In this document: in pieces, positions 26,649 through 33,247 of the stretch | Position numbering within the stretch: the first letter of the stretch is position 1 | How the letters are laid out: every line of letters starts with the position of its first letter | Assembly: GCF_902706095.1 (NCBI RefSeq) | Contig: NZ_CACSJP010000019.1 | Span: 1 to 33,247, forward strand | Reading direction: 5' to 3' | From: Rhizobium sp. 18065 | GTDB taxonomy: Bacteria; Pseudomonadota; Alphaproteobacteria; Rhizobiales; Rhizobiaceae | DNA length: 33,247 nucleotides | Translations under genes and position numbers: made by a program | The notes under the pieces: generated by a model | What the model saw: the letters and a program-made list of their open reading frames with translations, nothing else | Told to the model about the DNA's origin: nothing | Databases searched by the model: none

Positions 26649-29366
26649 ATGGTCAGTCTTGGTGGACTTGCGCGCAAAATTTTCGGCTCGTCGAACGAGC
26701 GTCGTGTCCGTTCCTATCAGCCGCGCATCGCCGAGATTGCTGCGCTGGAAGAGAGCATGAAGGCACTTTCCGACAGTGAACTGGCCGGCAAGACCGATGA
26801 ATTCCGCCAGCTTCTGGCCTCGGGCAAGACCCTGGACGACATTCTGGCCCCGGCCTTCGCCGTCGCCCGCGAAGGTTCGCGCCGCGCCCTTGGCATGCGA
26901 CCATTCGACGTACAGCTGGTCGGCGCGATGATCCTCAACGACAACTCGATCGCCGAAATGAAGACCGGCGAAGGCAAGACGCTGGTGGCAACGCTCGCCG
27001 TCTACCTCAACGCGCTGGCCGGCAAGGGCGTGCATGTCGTCACCGTCAACGACTACCTCGCCAAGCGCGACAGCCAGACCATGGCCAAGCTCTACGGCTT
27101 CCTCGGTCTTTCGACCGGCGTCATCGTCCACGGCATCACCGACGACGAGCGCCGCGCGGCTTACGCCTGCGACATCACCTACGCCACCAACAACGAACTC
27201 GGCTTCGACTATCTGCGCGACAACATGAAGTATGAGCGCGGCCAGATGGTCCAGCGCGGCCACAACTACGCCATCGTCGACGAAGTGGACTCGATCCTTG
27301 TCGACGAAGCCCGCACGCCGCTGATCATCTCCGGCCCGCTCGACGACCGCTCCGACCTCTACAACACGATCGATGCCTATATCCCACTTCTCAGCGCCGA
27401 AGACTACGAGATCGACGAGAAGCAGCGTTCGGCGAACTTCTCCGAAGAAGGCACCGAGAAACTCGAAAACCTTCTGCGTGAGGCTGGACTGCTCAAGGGT
27501 GAATCGCTCTACGACGTCGAGAATGTCGCGATCGTCCACCACATCAACAATGCGCTGAAGGCTCACAAGCTGTTCAGCCGCGACAAGGACTACATCGTCC
27601 GCAACGACGAAATCGTCATCATCGACGAATTCACCGGCCGCATGATGCCGGGCCGACGCTATTCCGAAGGCCAGCATCAGGCGCTGGAAGCCAAGGAAAA
27701 GGTCAAGATCCAGCCGGAAAACCAGACCCTGGCCTCGATCACCTTCCAGAACTATTTCCGCATGTATTCGAAGCTCGCCGGCATGACCGGCACGGCATCG
27801 ACCGAGGCGGAAGAATTCGCCAACATCTACGGTCTCGAAGTCATCGAAGTCCCGACCAACCTGCCGATCAAGCGTATCGACGAAGACGACGAGGTCTACC
27901 GGACCTTCGAGGAAAAGTTCAAGGCGATCATCGACGAGATCAAGGCTGCCAGCGAGCGCAACCAGCCGGTACTGGTCGGCACCACCTCGATCGAAAAATC
28001 CGAGCTGCTCGCCGACATGCTCAGCAAGTCCGGCTTCAAGGACTTCAAGGTCCTCAACGCCCGCTACCATGAGCAGGAAGCCTATATCGTGTCGCAGGCC
28101 GGCGTACCGGGTGCGGTTACCATTGCCACCAACATGGCCGGCCGCGGCACCGACATCCAGCTCGGCGGCAATCTCGACATGCGCCTCGAGCACGAATTAG
28201 CCGACATGGAGCCGGGTCCGGAGCGCGATGCCAAGACCGAAGCCATCAAGGCGGAAATCGCTGCCCTCAAGCAGAAGGCGCTCGAAGCCGGCGGCCTCTA
28301 CGTCATCGCCACCGAACGCCACGAAAGCCGTCGTATCGACAACCAGCTGCGTGGCCGCTCCGGCCGCCAGGGCGACCCGGGCCGCTCCAAGTTCTACCTG
28401 TCGCTCCAGGACGACCTGATGCGCATCTTCGGCTCGGACCGCATGGATTCGATGCTGACCAAGCTTGGCCTGAAGGACGGCGAAGCGATCGTGCATCCGT
28501 GGATCAACAAGGCGCTTGAACGCGCCCAGAAGAAGGTCGAAGCCCGCAACTTCGATATCCGCAAGAACCTGCTCAAATATGACGACGTGCTGAACGATCA
28601 GCGCAAGGTCATCTTCGAGCAGCGCCTCGAGCTGATGGACGCAGCCGACGTCTCCTCGACGATCGCCGACATGCGCCATGAAGTCATCGAGACCATGGTG
28701 TCGATCCACATTCCCGAACATGCCTATGTCGAGCAGTGGGATGTCCAGGGCCTGAAGCAGAAGGTCGCCATGACCCTCAATCTCGATCTGCCGATCGAAG
28801 AGTGGGCTGCCGAGGAAGGCATCGCCGAAGACGACATCCTGACCCGCATCACCGAAGCCGCCGACAAGGCAGCCGCCGACAAGGCAGAGCGTTTCGGCGG
28901 CGAGCTGATGGCCTATGTCGAGCGTTCGGTCATCCTGCAGACCATCGACAACCTGTGGCGCGAGCACATCGTCAACCTCGATCACCTGCGCTCGGTCGTC
29001 GGCTTCCGCGGCTATGCCCAGCGTGATCCGCTGCAGGAATACAAGGCCGAAGCCTTCGAACTATTCCAGGCCCTGCTCGCCAACCTGCGCGATGCCGCCA
29101 CCATGCAGATGTCGCGCGTCGAGCTGGTTCGTGATGCCCCGCCAGTACCGACGACACCGGCCATGGAAGGTCATCATATCGATGCGACCACCGGTGAGGA
29201 CGACTTCGGCGAGGGTGCAGACGAAAGCACTGCCGGTTTCGTCGCACCGGAAAACCGCGATCCGGACCAGCCTTCGACCTGGGGTCGTATCGGCCGCAAC
29301 GAAGCCTGCCCCTGCGGCTCCGGCAAGAAGTACAAGCATTGCCACGGCGCATTCGAAAGCGCCTGA
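26649..29366 (+). CDS. secA: Preprotein translocase ATPase subunit SecA
   Basis: This 905-aa motor drives unfolded precursors through SecYEG at the inner membrane. It has Walker A MKTGEGKT (104-111), DEVDSILVDEARTPL as the DEAD-type Walker B (from 211), the preprotein-binding and helical scaffold regions, and a C-terminal zinc site CPCGSGKKYKHCH (Cys887, Cys889, Cys898, His899) for SecB and lipid binding. AAAGGA precedes the ATG. Its leader carries a short hairpin and a five-codon mini-ORF. No secM gene is present. A strong terminator follows. Confidence 0.99.
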   Translation: MVSLGGLARKIFGSSNERRVRSYQPRIAEIAALEESMKALSDSELAGKTDEFRQLLASGKTLDDILAPAFAVAREGSRRALGMRPFDVQLVGAMILNDNSIAEMKTGEGKTLVATLAVYLNALAGKGVHVVTVNDYLAKRDSQTMAKLYGFLGLSTGVIVHGITDDERRAAYACDITYATNNELGFDYLRDNMKYERGQMVQRGHNYAIVDEVDSILVDEARTPLIISGPLDDRSDLYNTIDAYIPLLSAEDYEIDEKQRSANFSEEGTEKLENLLREAGLLKGESLYDVENVAIVHHINNALKAHKLFSRDKDYIVRNDEIVIIDEFTGRMMPGRRYSEGQHQALEAKEKVKIQPENQTLASITFQNYFRMYSKLAGMTGTASTEAEEFANIYGLEVIEVPTNLPIKRIDEDDEVYRTFEEKFKAIIDEIKAASERNQPVLVGTTSIEKSELLADMLSKSGFKDFKVLNARYHEQEAYIVSQAGVPGAVTIATNMAGRGTDIQLGGNLDMRLEHELADMEPGPERDAKTEAIKAEIAALKQKALEAGGLYVIATERHESRRIDNQLRGRSGRQGDPGRSKFYLSLQDDLMRIFGSDRMDSMLTKLGLKDGEAIVHPWINKALERAQKKVEARNFDIRKNLLKYDDVLNDQRKVIFEQRLELMDAADVSSTIADMRHEVIETMVSIHIPEHAYVEQWDVQGLKQKVAMTLNLDLPIEEWAAEEGIAEDDILTRITEAADKAAADKAERFGGELMAYVERSVILQTIDNLWREHIVNLDHLRSVVGFRGYAQRDPLQEYKAEAFELFQALLANLRDAATMQMSRVELVRDAPPVPTTPAMEGHHIDATTGEDDFGEGADESTAGFVAPENRDPDQPSTWGRIGRNEACPCGSGKKYKHCHGAFESA

Positions 29367-29393
29367 CAGGCGCGCAAGGCAGCGTATATTTTC

Positions 29394-29426
29394 AAAGGGG
29401 CGGCTTTCGAGCCGCCCCTTTTGTTT
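29394..29426 (+). terminator. Intrinsic terminator of secA
   Basis: A perfect 12-bp stem (29394-29405 with 29410-29421) is capped by a TTCG tetraloop and followed by TGTTT. It lies 27 bases after the secA stop. UUCG loops make unusually stable hairpins, so this should be an efficient terminator. Confidence 0.9.
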
Positions 29427-29606
29427 GCCATGACGACGAGCCCTTGAACCGTTTCTTAACCGTGTTCTGCCACTCTGCGGACGTCGCGTCTGACGGCCTG
29501 CGGCCTGCTCCGTCCAGCCGTTTTTTATGTCAGACCAATCATTCAGGCTCTCCGCTGCGATCTTCAACCGCATCGAAAGCCCTGCAAAGAGTTGTGCGTA
29601 TCGGTG

Positions 29607-31013
29607 ATGGCAGTTCTCCAGACAGCGGAAAAGTTGCTGCCTTCGGGCATGCATCCGTTCGTCCGCAAACTCCATGGCATCCTGACCCGCAACGATGAAA
29701 CCGGCCGTGCCCAGCGCATGGCCCTGGTCGCCTTTGCCATCCGCGTCGCCAGCGCCGGCATCGCCTTCGTCTCGCAGATCATCCAGGCCCGCCTGATGGG
29801 CGAGTTCGAATACGGCATCTTCGTCTTCGTCTGGGTGCTCGTCGTCCTGTTCGGCAATCTCTCCTGCCTCGGCTTTCACACCGCCGTCATCCGCTTCCTG
29901 CCGCACTACCGCGCCGCGAACGCCCATGACGAGATCCGCGGCCTGACCATGACCGCCCGCGTCTTCGCCATGAGCTGCGCCAGCCTGCTCGCTCTGATCG
30001 GCTTGGCCGGGCTGCATGTCTTCGGTGCGGTGATCGACCACTATTACATGGTCCCGTTGTTCCTCGCCTTCTTCGCCTTGCCGATGATTGCGCTCGGCGA
30101 TGTGCTCGACGGCACGGCCCGCGCCAACAGCTGGCCGGTGACGGCCATGAGCCCGACCTACATCATCCGCCCCACCCTGATCCTCGTCTTCATGCTCGCC
30201 GCCGTTTCGCTCGGCGCAGAGCCGACGGCGACCACCGCCATGCAGGCAGCTTTGGCCGCCACCTATGTGACGACGATCGGCCAGTTCCTCACCATCGACC
30301 ATCGCATGGTCCAGCGCTTCGACAAGGGCGCCCGCAAGATCGATTTCCTCGCCTGGTTCAGGGTCGCTCTGCCGATCTTCCTGATCGAGGGCTTCGGCTT
30401 CCTGCTGACCAATTCCGATGTCGTCGTCGTCGGCCTCTATCTGCCGCCCGATCAGGTCGGCATCTATTTCGCCGCCGCCAAGACCATGGCGCTCGTGCAG
30501 TTCGTCTATTTTGCCGTCAAGGCCGGTGCCACGCCGCAGTTTTCCGCGATGATGGCAGCCGGCGACAAGGTGTCGCTGGCAAGCTTTGCCGGCACGGCGG
30601 CCCGCTGGAGTTTCTGGCCGTCGCTTGCCGTCGGCGGCCTGGTGCTCGTCCTCGGCAACTTCCTGCTCTCGCTGTTCGGCGCGGCCTTCACCGCCGGCTA
30701 CCATCTGATGGTGATCCTGTTTATCGGCACCATGGCCAAGGCCCTGGTCGGCCCTGCCGAAATGCTGTTGACCATGGCCGGTCGGCAAAAACTCTGCGTC
30801 CTGCTCTATGTCGCAGCACTTTCGACGAATATCGGATTGAACGTGACCCTGATCCCCATCTACGGCCTGGCCGGCGCTGCCACCGCCACCGCAGTGGCCA
30901 CGATGGTCGAAGCCATCCTCCTGCACATCACCGTGCGTCGTGCCCTGGGCATCGTGGTGTTTGCCTTCGCCGACCCACTGTCGCTGATGAACAAGACGAA
31001 AGGGGCTGCCTGA
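29607..31013 (+). CDS. Polysaccharide flippase (MOP/Wzx-like oligosaccharide transporter)
   Basis: This integral membrane protein of about 468 aa has roughly 12 hydrophobic segments and the family start RMALVAFAIRVASAGIAFVSQIIQARLMGEFEYGIF. MOP-superfamily flippases of this type move lipid-linked sugar repeat units across the inner membrane for capsule, EPS or O-antigen assembly. The ATG at 29607 is used; in-frame TTG (29592) and GTG (29604) lie just upstream and there is no clear ribosome site, so the start is uncertain by a few codons. The next gene starts 3 bases after its stop. No glycosyltransferase gene is nearby, so the sugar substrate is unknown. Confidence 0.85.
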   Translation: MAVLQTAEKLLPSGMHPFVRKLHGILTRNDETGRAQRMALVAFAIRVASAGIAFVSQIIQARLMGEFEYGIFVFVWVLVVLFGNLSCLGFHTAVIRFLPHYRAANAHDEIRGLTMTARVFAMSCASLLALIGLAGLHVFGAVIDHYYMVPLFLAFFALPMIALGDVLDGTARANSWPVTAMSPTYIIRPTLILVFMLAAVSLGAEPTATTAMQAALAATYVTTIGQFLTIDHRMVQRFDKGARKIDFLAWFRVALPIFLIEGFGFLLTNSDVVVVGLYLPPDQVGIYFAAAKTMALVQFVYFAVKAGATPQFSAMMAAGDKVSLASFAGTAARWSFWPSLAVGGLVLVLGNFLLSLFGAAFTAGYHLMVILFIGTMAKALVGPAEMLLTMAGRQKLCVLLYVAALSTNIGLNVTLIPIYGLAGAATATAVATMVEAILLHITVRRALGIVVFAFADPLSLMNKTKGAA

Positions 31014-31015
31014 CC

Positions 31016-32293
31016 ATGCCGGAAAAGCCCATCTACAACGAGAGCATGAACAGCGATGCCAATCGCCTGATCGGCAGCCTCGCCAACCGCCGCGAGATGC
31101 GTGTCGGCGCCGATACCGAGATGGCCGTCGGCCGCCCGGGCCGCCACCTGAGCATCTATCCCGGCCAGATGGGCTACGACCTGCAGGACGAGCTCGACCA
31201 CCTGACCTACCGCGTCATGGAGGCCAATGTCTTCTTCGCGCCGCGTTTCCTCGCCCCGGCCATGCCGCGTCTGGAGGAGCGCCAGGTCCGCCTCGCCGTG
31301 ATCCGCGACGAAGACGAGCGGCGCTCGCGCCTGCGTATGCTGTTTCCCTTTTCTGTCGAAAAACCGGGTTTCTCGGTCGGCCCATCGATCATCCGCGTCT
31401 GGGCCAATCCCTTCGGCCCGCTCGGCACGCCGCTGGTTGATGCCGAGGGCGCTGCCGAAACAATCGACAACCTGTTCGAGGCGATGGCCCGGCCCGAAGC
31501 AAAGCTGCCCGGCGTGTTGGTCCTGCCGGACCTGCGCCTGAACGGGCGCTTTGCCCAACTCGCCAGGGCGGTCGCACTTGGCCGCGAACTGCCCCTGACT
31601 GTCACCAGCCCCTATGAGCGCCCGATGCTGCACAGCGCAGAGGACGGCCAGAGCTATCTGCAGAACAGCCTGGCAAAGAACCATCTGCGTGAGATGCGCC
31701 GCCAGTTCCGCCTGCTCAGCGAACTGGGGCCCGTCAGCTACAATGTCGCCCGTCAGCCGGAAGAGATCCGCCTGCGCATGGAGGAATTTCTAGCGCTCGA
31801 GGCCAGCGGCTGGAAGGGCCGCAAGCGCTCGGCGATGATCACCGATCGCCTGCGTGCGGCCTTTGCCCGCGAAGCCATCACCAATCTGGCCGAAGCCGAC
31901 CAGGTCCGTATCCACACGCTCGACCTGAACGGCAGCGCCGTCGCGTCCATGGTCGTCTTCATCATGGCCGGCGAGGCCTATACGTGGAAGACCGCCTATG
32001 ACGAGGACTATGCCCGTTTCTCGCCGGGCAAGCTGCTGATGGCGGACCTGACGGAATGGCATCTCGACGACGCCAATATCGAGCGCACCGACAGCTGCGC
32101 GGTCCCCGACCATCCGATCATGAGCCGTTTCTGGCAGGAACGGGAGGCCATGGGCACGCTGGTGATCGGCCTCAAGTCGAATGCCGACCGCGACGTGCGC
32201 CAGGTCGGTACCCAGCTGCATATGTATCGCAACACCCGCAACATCGCCCGCATCCTGCGCGACAAGATCCTCAGCCGCCGTTTCGGCAGCTGA
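31016..32293 (+). CDS. GNAT_6 (FemAB/CelD-like) acyltransferase
   Basis: This 425-aa soluble protein has in its C-terminal half (about 195-370) the GNAT_6 signature found in FemAB-like and cellulose-biosynthesis CelD-like proteins: LAKNHLREMRRQFRLL, EEFLALEASGWKG, VASMVVFIMAGEAYTWKTAYDEDYARFSPGKLL. The N-terminal region (about 50-190) resembles the preceding acyltransferase-like half. No signal peptide is present. It starts only 3 bases after the flippase stop with AAAGGGG upstream, so the two are co-expressed. An acyl modification of a sugar or lipid precursor before flipping is plausible but not shown. Confidence 0.85.
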   Translation: MPEKPIYNESMNSDANRLIGSLANRREMRVGADTEMAVGRPGRHLSIYPGQMGYDLQDELDHLTYRVMEANVFFAPRFLAPAMPRLEERQVRLAVIRDEDERRSRLRMLFPFSVEKPGFSVGPSIIRVWANPFGPLGTPLVDAEGAAETIDNLFEAMARPEAKLPGVLVLPDLRLNGRFAQLARAVALGRELPLTVTSPYERPMLHSAEDGQSYLQNSLAKNHLREMRRQFRLLSELGPVSYNVARQPEEIRLRMEEFLALEASGWKGRKRSAMITDRLRAAFAREAITNLAEADQVRIHTLDLNGSAVASMVVFIMAGEAYTWKTAYDEDYARFSPGKLLMADLTEWHLDDANIERTDSCAVPDHPIMSRFWQEREAMGTLVIGLKSNADRDVRQVGTQLHMYRNTRNIARILRDKILSRRFGS

Positions 32294-32327
32294 GCATCGC
32301 CGGGCTCCGGGCTCATGGCCCGTGACC

Positions 32328-33247
32328 TCAGGCGGAAGTCGCGGCAACCTCGCGGTCGCGCAGCAATCGCCGGATGACCTTGCCGCTGGTGGTCAGCGGC
32401 AGTTCATCAACGAACGCCACTTCGCGCGGATATTCGTGCATGGACAGCCGATGCTTCACCCAGTCCCGCACCTCTGACGCCAGCGCCTCGCTGCCGGAAA
32501 AACCGGCCTGCAGCACGACGAAGGCCTTGACGATCTCGGTTCTCAGCGCATCCGGCTTGCCGATCACCGCCGCCAGCCGCACGGCCGGATGGCTGATCAG
32601 GCAATCCTCGATTTCCGCCGGTCCGATCCGGTAGCCCGACGAGGTGATCACGTCGTCGTCGCGGCCGAAGAACTGAACATAACCCTCGTCGTCCTGCCGG
32701 CCGAGATCGCCGGTCTTCATCCAGTCACCGACGAACTTGGCGGAAGTCGCCTCCGGGTTCTGCCAGTAGCCGAGAAACATCACCGGATCCGGCCTCGCGA
32801 TCGCCACCTGCCCGGTCTCGCCCGGCGGCAGTTCATGGCCGGCCTCGTCGATGATCGCCACCCGGTGACCGGGCACGCTTTTGCCGATAAAACCGGCTTT
32901 CGACACGCCGAGACGGGCCGCCGACGACAGCACAAAATTGCACTCTGTCTGGCCATAGAACTCGTTCGGCACGATGCCGAGCGCTGTCTTCACCCATTCA
33001 TAGGTCTCGCGCCCGAGCGATTCACCCGCCGAACCGATGCTGCGCAGAACCAGATCATAGTGCTGTCGCGGCTGCTCGATCGCCGCCAGCAGCCTGAGCG
33101 CCGTTGGTGGAATGAAGGCATTGCGCACCTTCATCTCCGCCATGATCCGGAAGGCCATATGCGGATCGAACTTCTGCGCCGGTGACGAAACCACCGGGAT
33201 GCCGAGCAGCAGCGATGGCAGCAGCGCATTTAGCAGCCCGCCCGCCC
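32328..33247 (-). CDS. Acyl-CoA synthetase (AMP-binding), cut by the window edge
   Basis: The reading frame is open through the right edge, so this is the C-terminal 306 codons of a larger gene. The sequence shows the ANL-superfamily core: YGQTECNFVLSS (A5), MFLGYWQNPEAT, TGDLGRQDDEGYVQFFGRDDDVI (A7-A8), and the C-terminal lysine motif in LPLTTSGKVIRRLLRD (A10). These enzymes activate a carboxylic acid as acyl-AMP and join it to CoA. The N-terminal substrate pocket is missing, so fatty, benzoate-like or short-chain substrates cannot be separated. It is convergent with the GNAT_6 gene, 34 bp apart, with only a weak 5-bp hairpin (32308-32322) between. Confidence 0.9.
   Translation of the reverse strand, partial: AGGLLNALLPSLLLGIPVVSSPAQKFDPHMAFRIMAEMKVRNAFIPPTALRLLAAIEQPRQHYDLVLRSIGSAGESLGRETYEWVKTALGIVPNEFYGQTECNFVLSSAARLGVSKAGFIGKSVPGHRVAIIDEAGHELPPGETGQVAIARPDPVMFLGYWQNPEATSAKFVGDWMKTGDLGRQDDEGYVQFFGRDDDVITSSGYRIGPAEIEDCLISHPAVRLAAVIGKPDALRTEIVKAFVVLQAGFSGSEALASEVRDWVKHRLSMHEYPREVAFVDELPLTTSGKVIRRLLRDREVAATSA

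Noticed and set aside
26631..28193. 520-codon minus-strand frame opposite secA
   Set aside because: V/D/G-rich shadow of secA with no recognisable domain.
29061..30926. 621-codon minus-strand frame spanning the end of secA and the flippase
   Set aside because: It runs through two real genes and their intergenic terminator, and its composition is that of an antisense shadow.

Overview
The window reads as core chromosome of a Rhizobiaceae-type alphaproteobacterium (Agrobacterium/Rhizobium group). This rests on the high G+C sequence with strong third-position bias, the lpiA-acvB pair, a GAF-containing PtsP of the nitrogen PTS, a DUF4167 protein, an 85-aa GrxC with a CGYC active site, and the gene order lysC-ptsP-prfA-prmC-DUF4167-clpB. 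I see no rRNA, tRNA, CRISPR array, insertion sequence or phage gene. Almost every long stretch is explained by one well-preserved gene. The very long antisense frames are shadows of real genes.

Layout. (1) 1-535 is non-coding, with a 37-bp perfectly alternating pyrimidine/purine tract and a short tandem repeat. It precedes a membrane-anchored M23 peptidase (+). (2) 2591-12040 lies entirely on the minus strand: aspartate kinase, PtsP, release factor RF1 and its methyltransferase PrmC, a DUF4167 protein, then ClpB behind a convincing RpoH-type heat-shock promoter. (3) 12313-16298 (+) holds lpiA and acvB, translationally coupled, which make/flip and hydrolyse lysyl-phosphatidylglycerol. They diverge from lysC. 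(4) 16354-18477 has a secreted SH3 protein (-) divergent from ubiG-DUF924 (+). (5) 18484-21438 (-) is a tight five-gene series: comF, grxC, a nitrilase-family amidase, DUF1178 and DUF3291. It diverges from an NDUFAF5-like methyltransferase (+). (6) 22400-25482 (-) carries an orphan Flp pilin, a small membrane protein, and argJ-GNAT-mutT. (7) 25546-29366 has a parvulin-type peptidyl-prolyl isomerase (-) divergent from secA (+). (8) 29607-32293 (+) pairs a polysaccharide flippase with a GNAT_6/FemAB-like acyltransferase. A fatty-acyl/benzoate-type CoA ligase runs off the right edge.

How genes work together. Several neighbours share a theme: translation termination (prfA/prmC, GTGA overlap), membrane lipid charge (lpiA/acvB, ATGA overlap), envelope export and folding (parvulin, secA), thiol/glutathione upkeep (grxC next to a Nit1-like amidase), and surface polysaccharide (flippase plus acyltransferase). 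Most linked pairs overlap by 4 bp, suggesting translational coupling.

I did not find an evident new multi-gene system. The points most worth a second look are the degenerate N-terminal half of AcvB, the NDUFAF5-like protein with a decayed SAM motif, the orphan pilin with its tiny neighbour, structured leaders of lysC, DUF4167 and secA, and the Nit/Grx/zinc-ribbon series.
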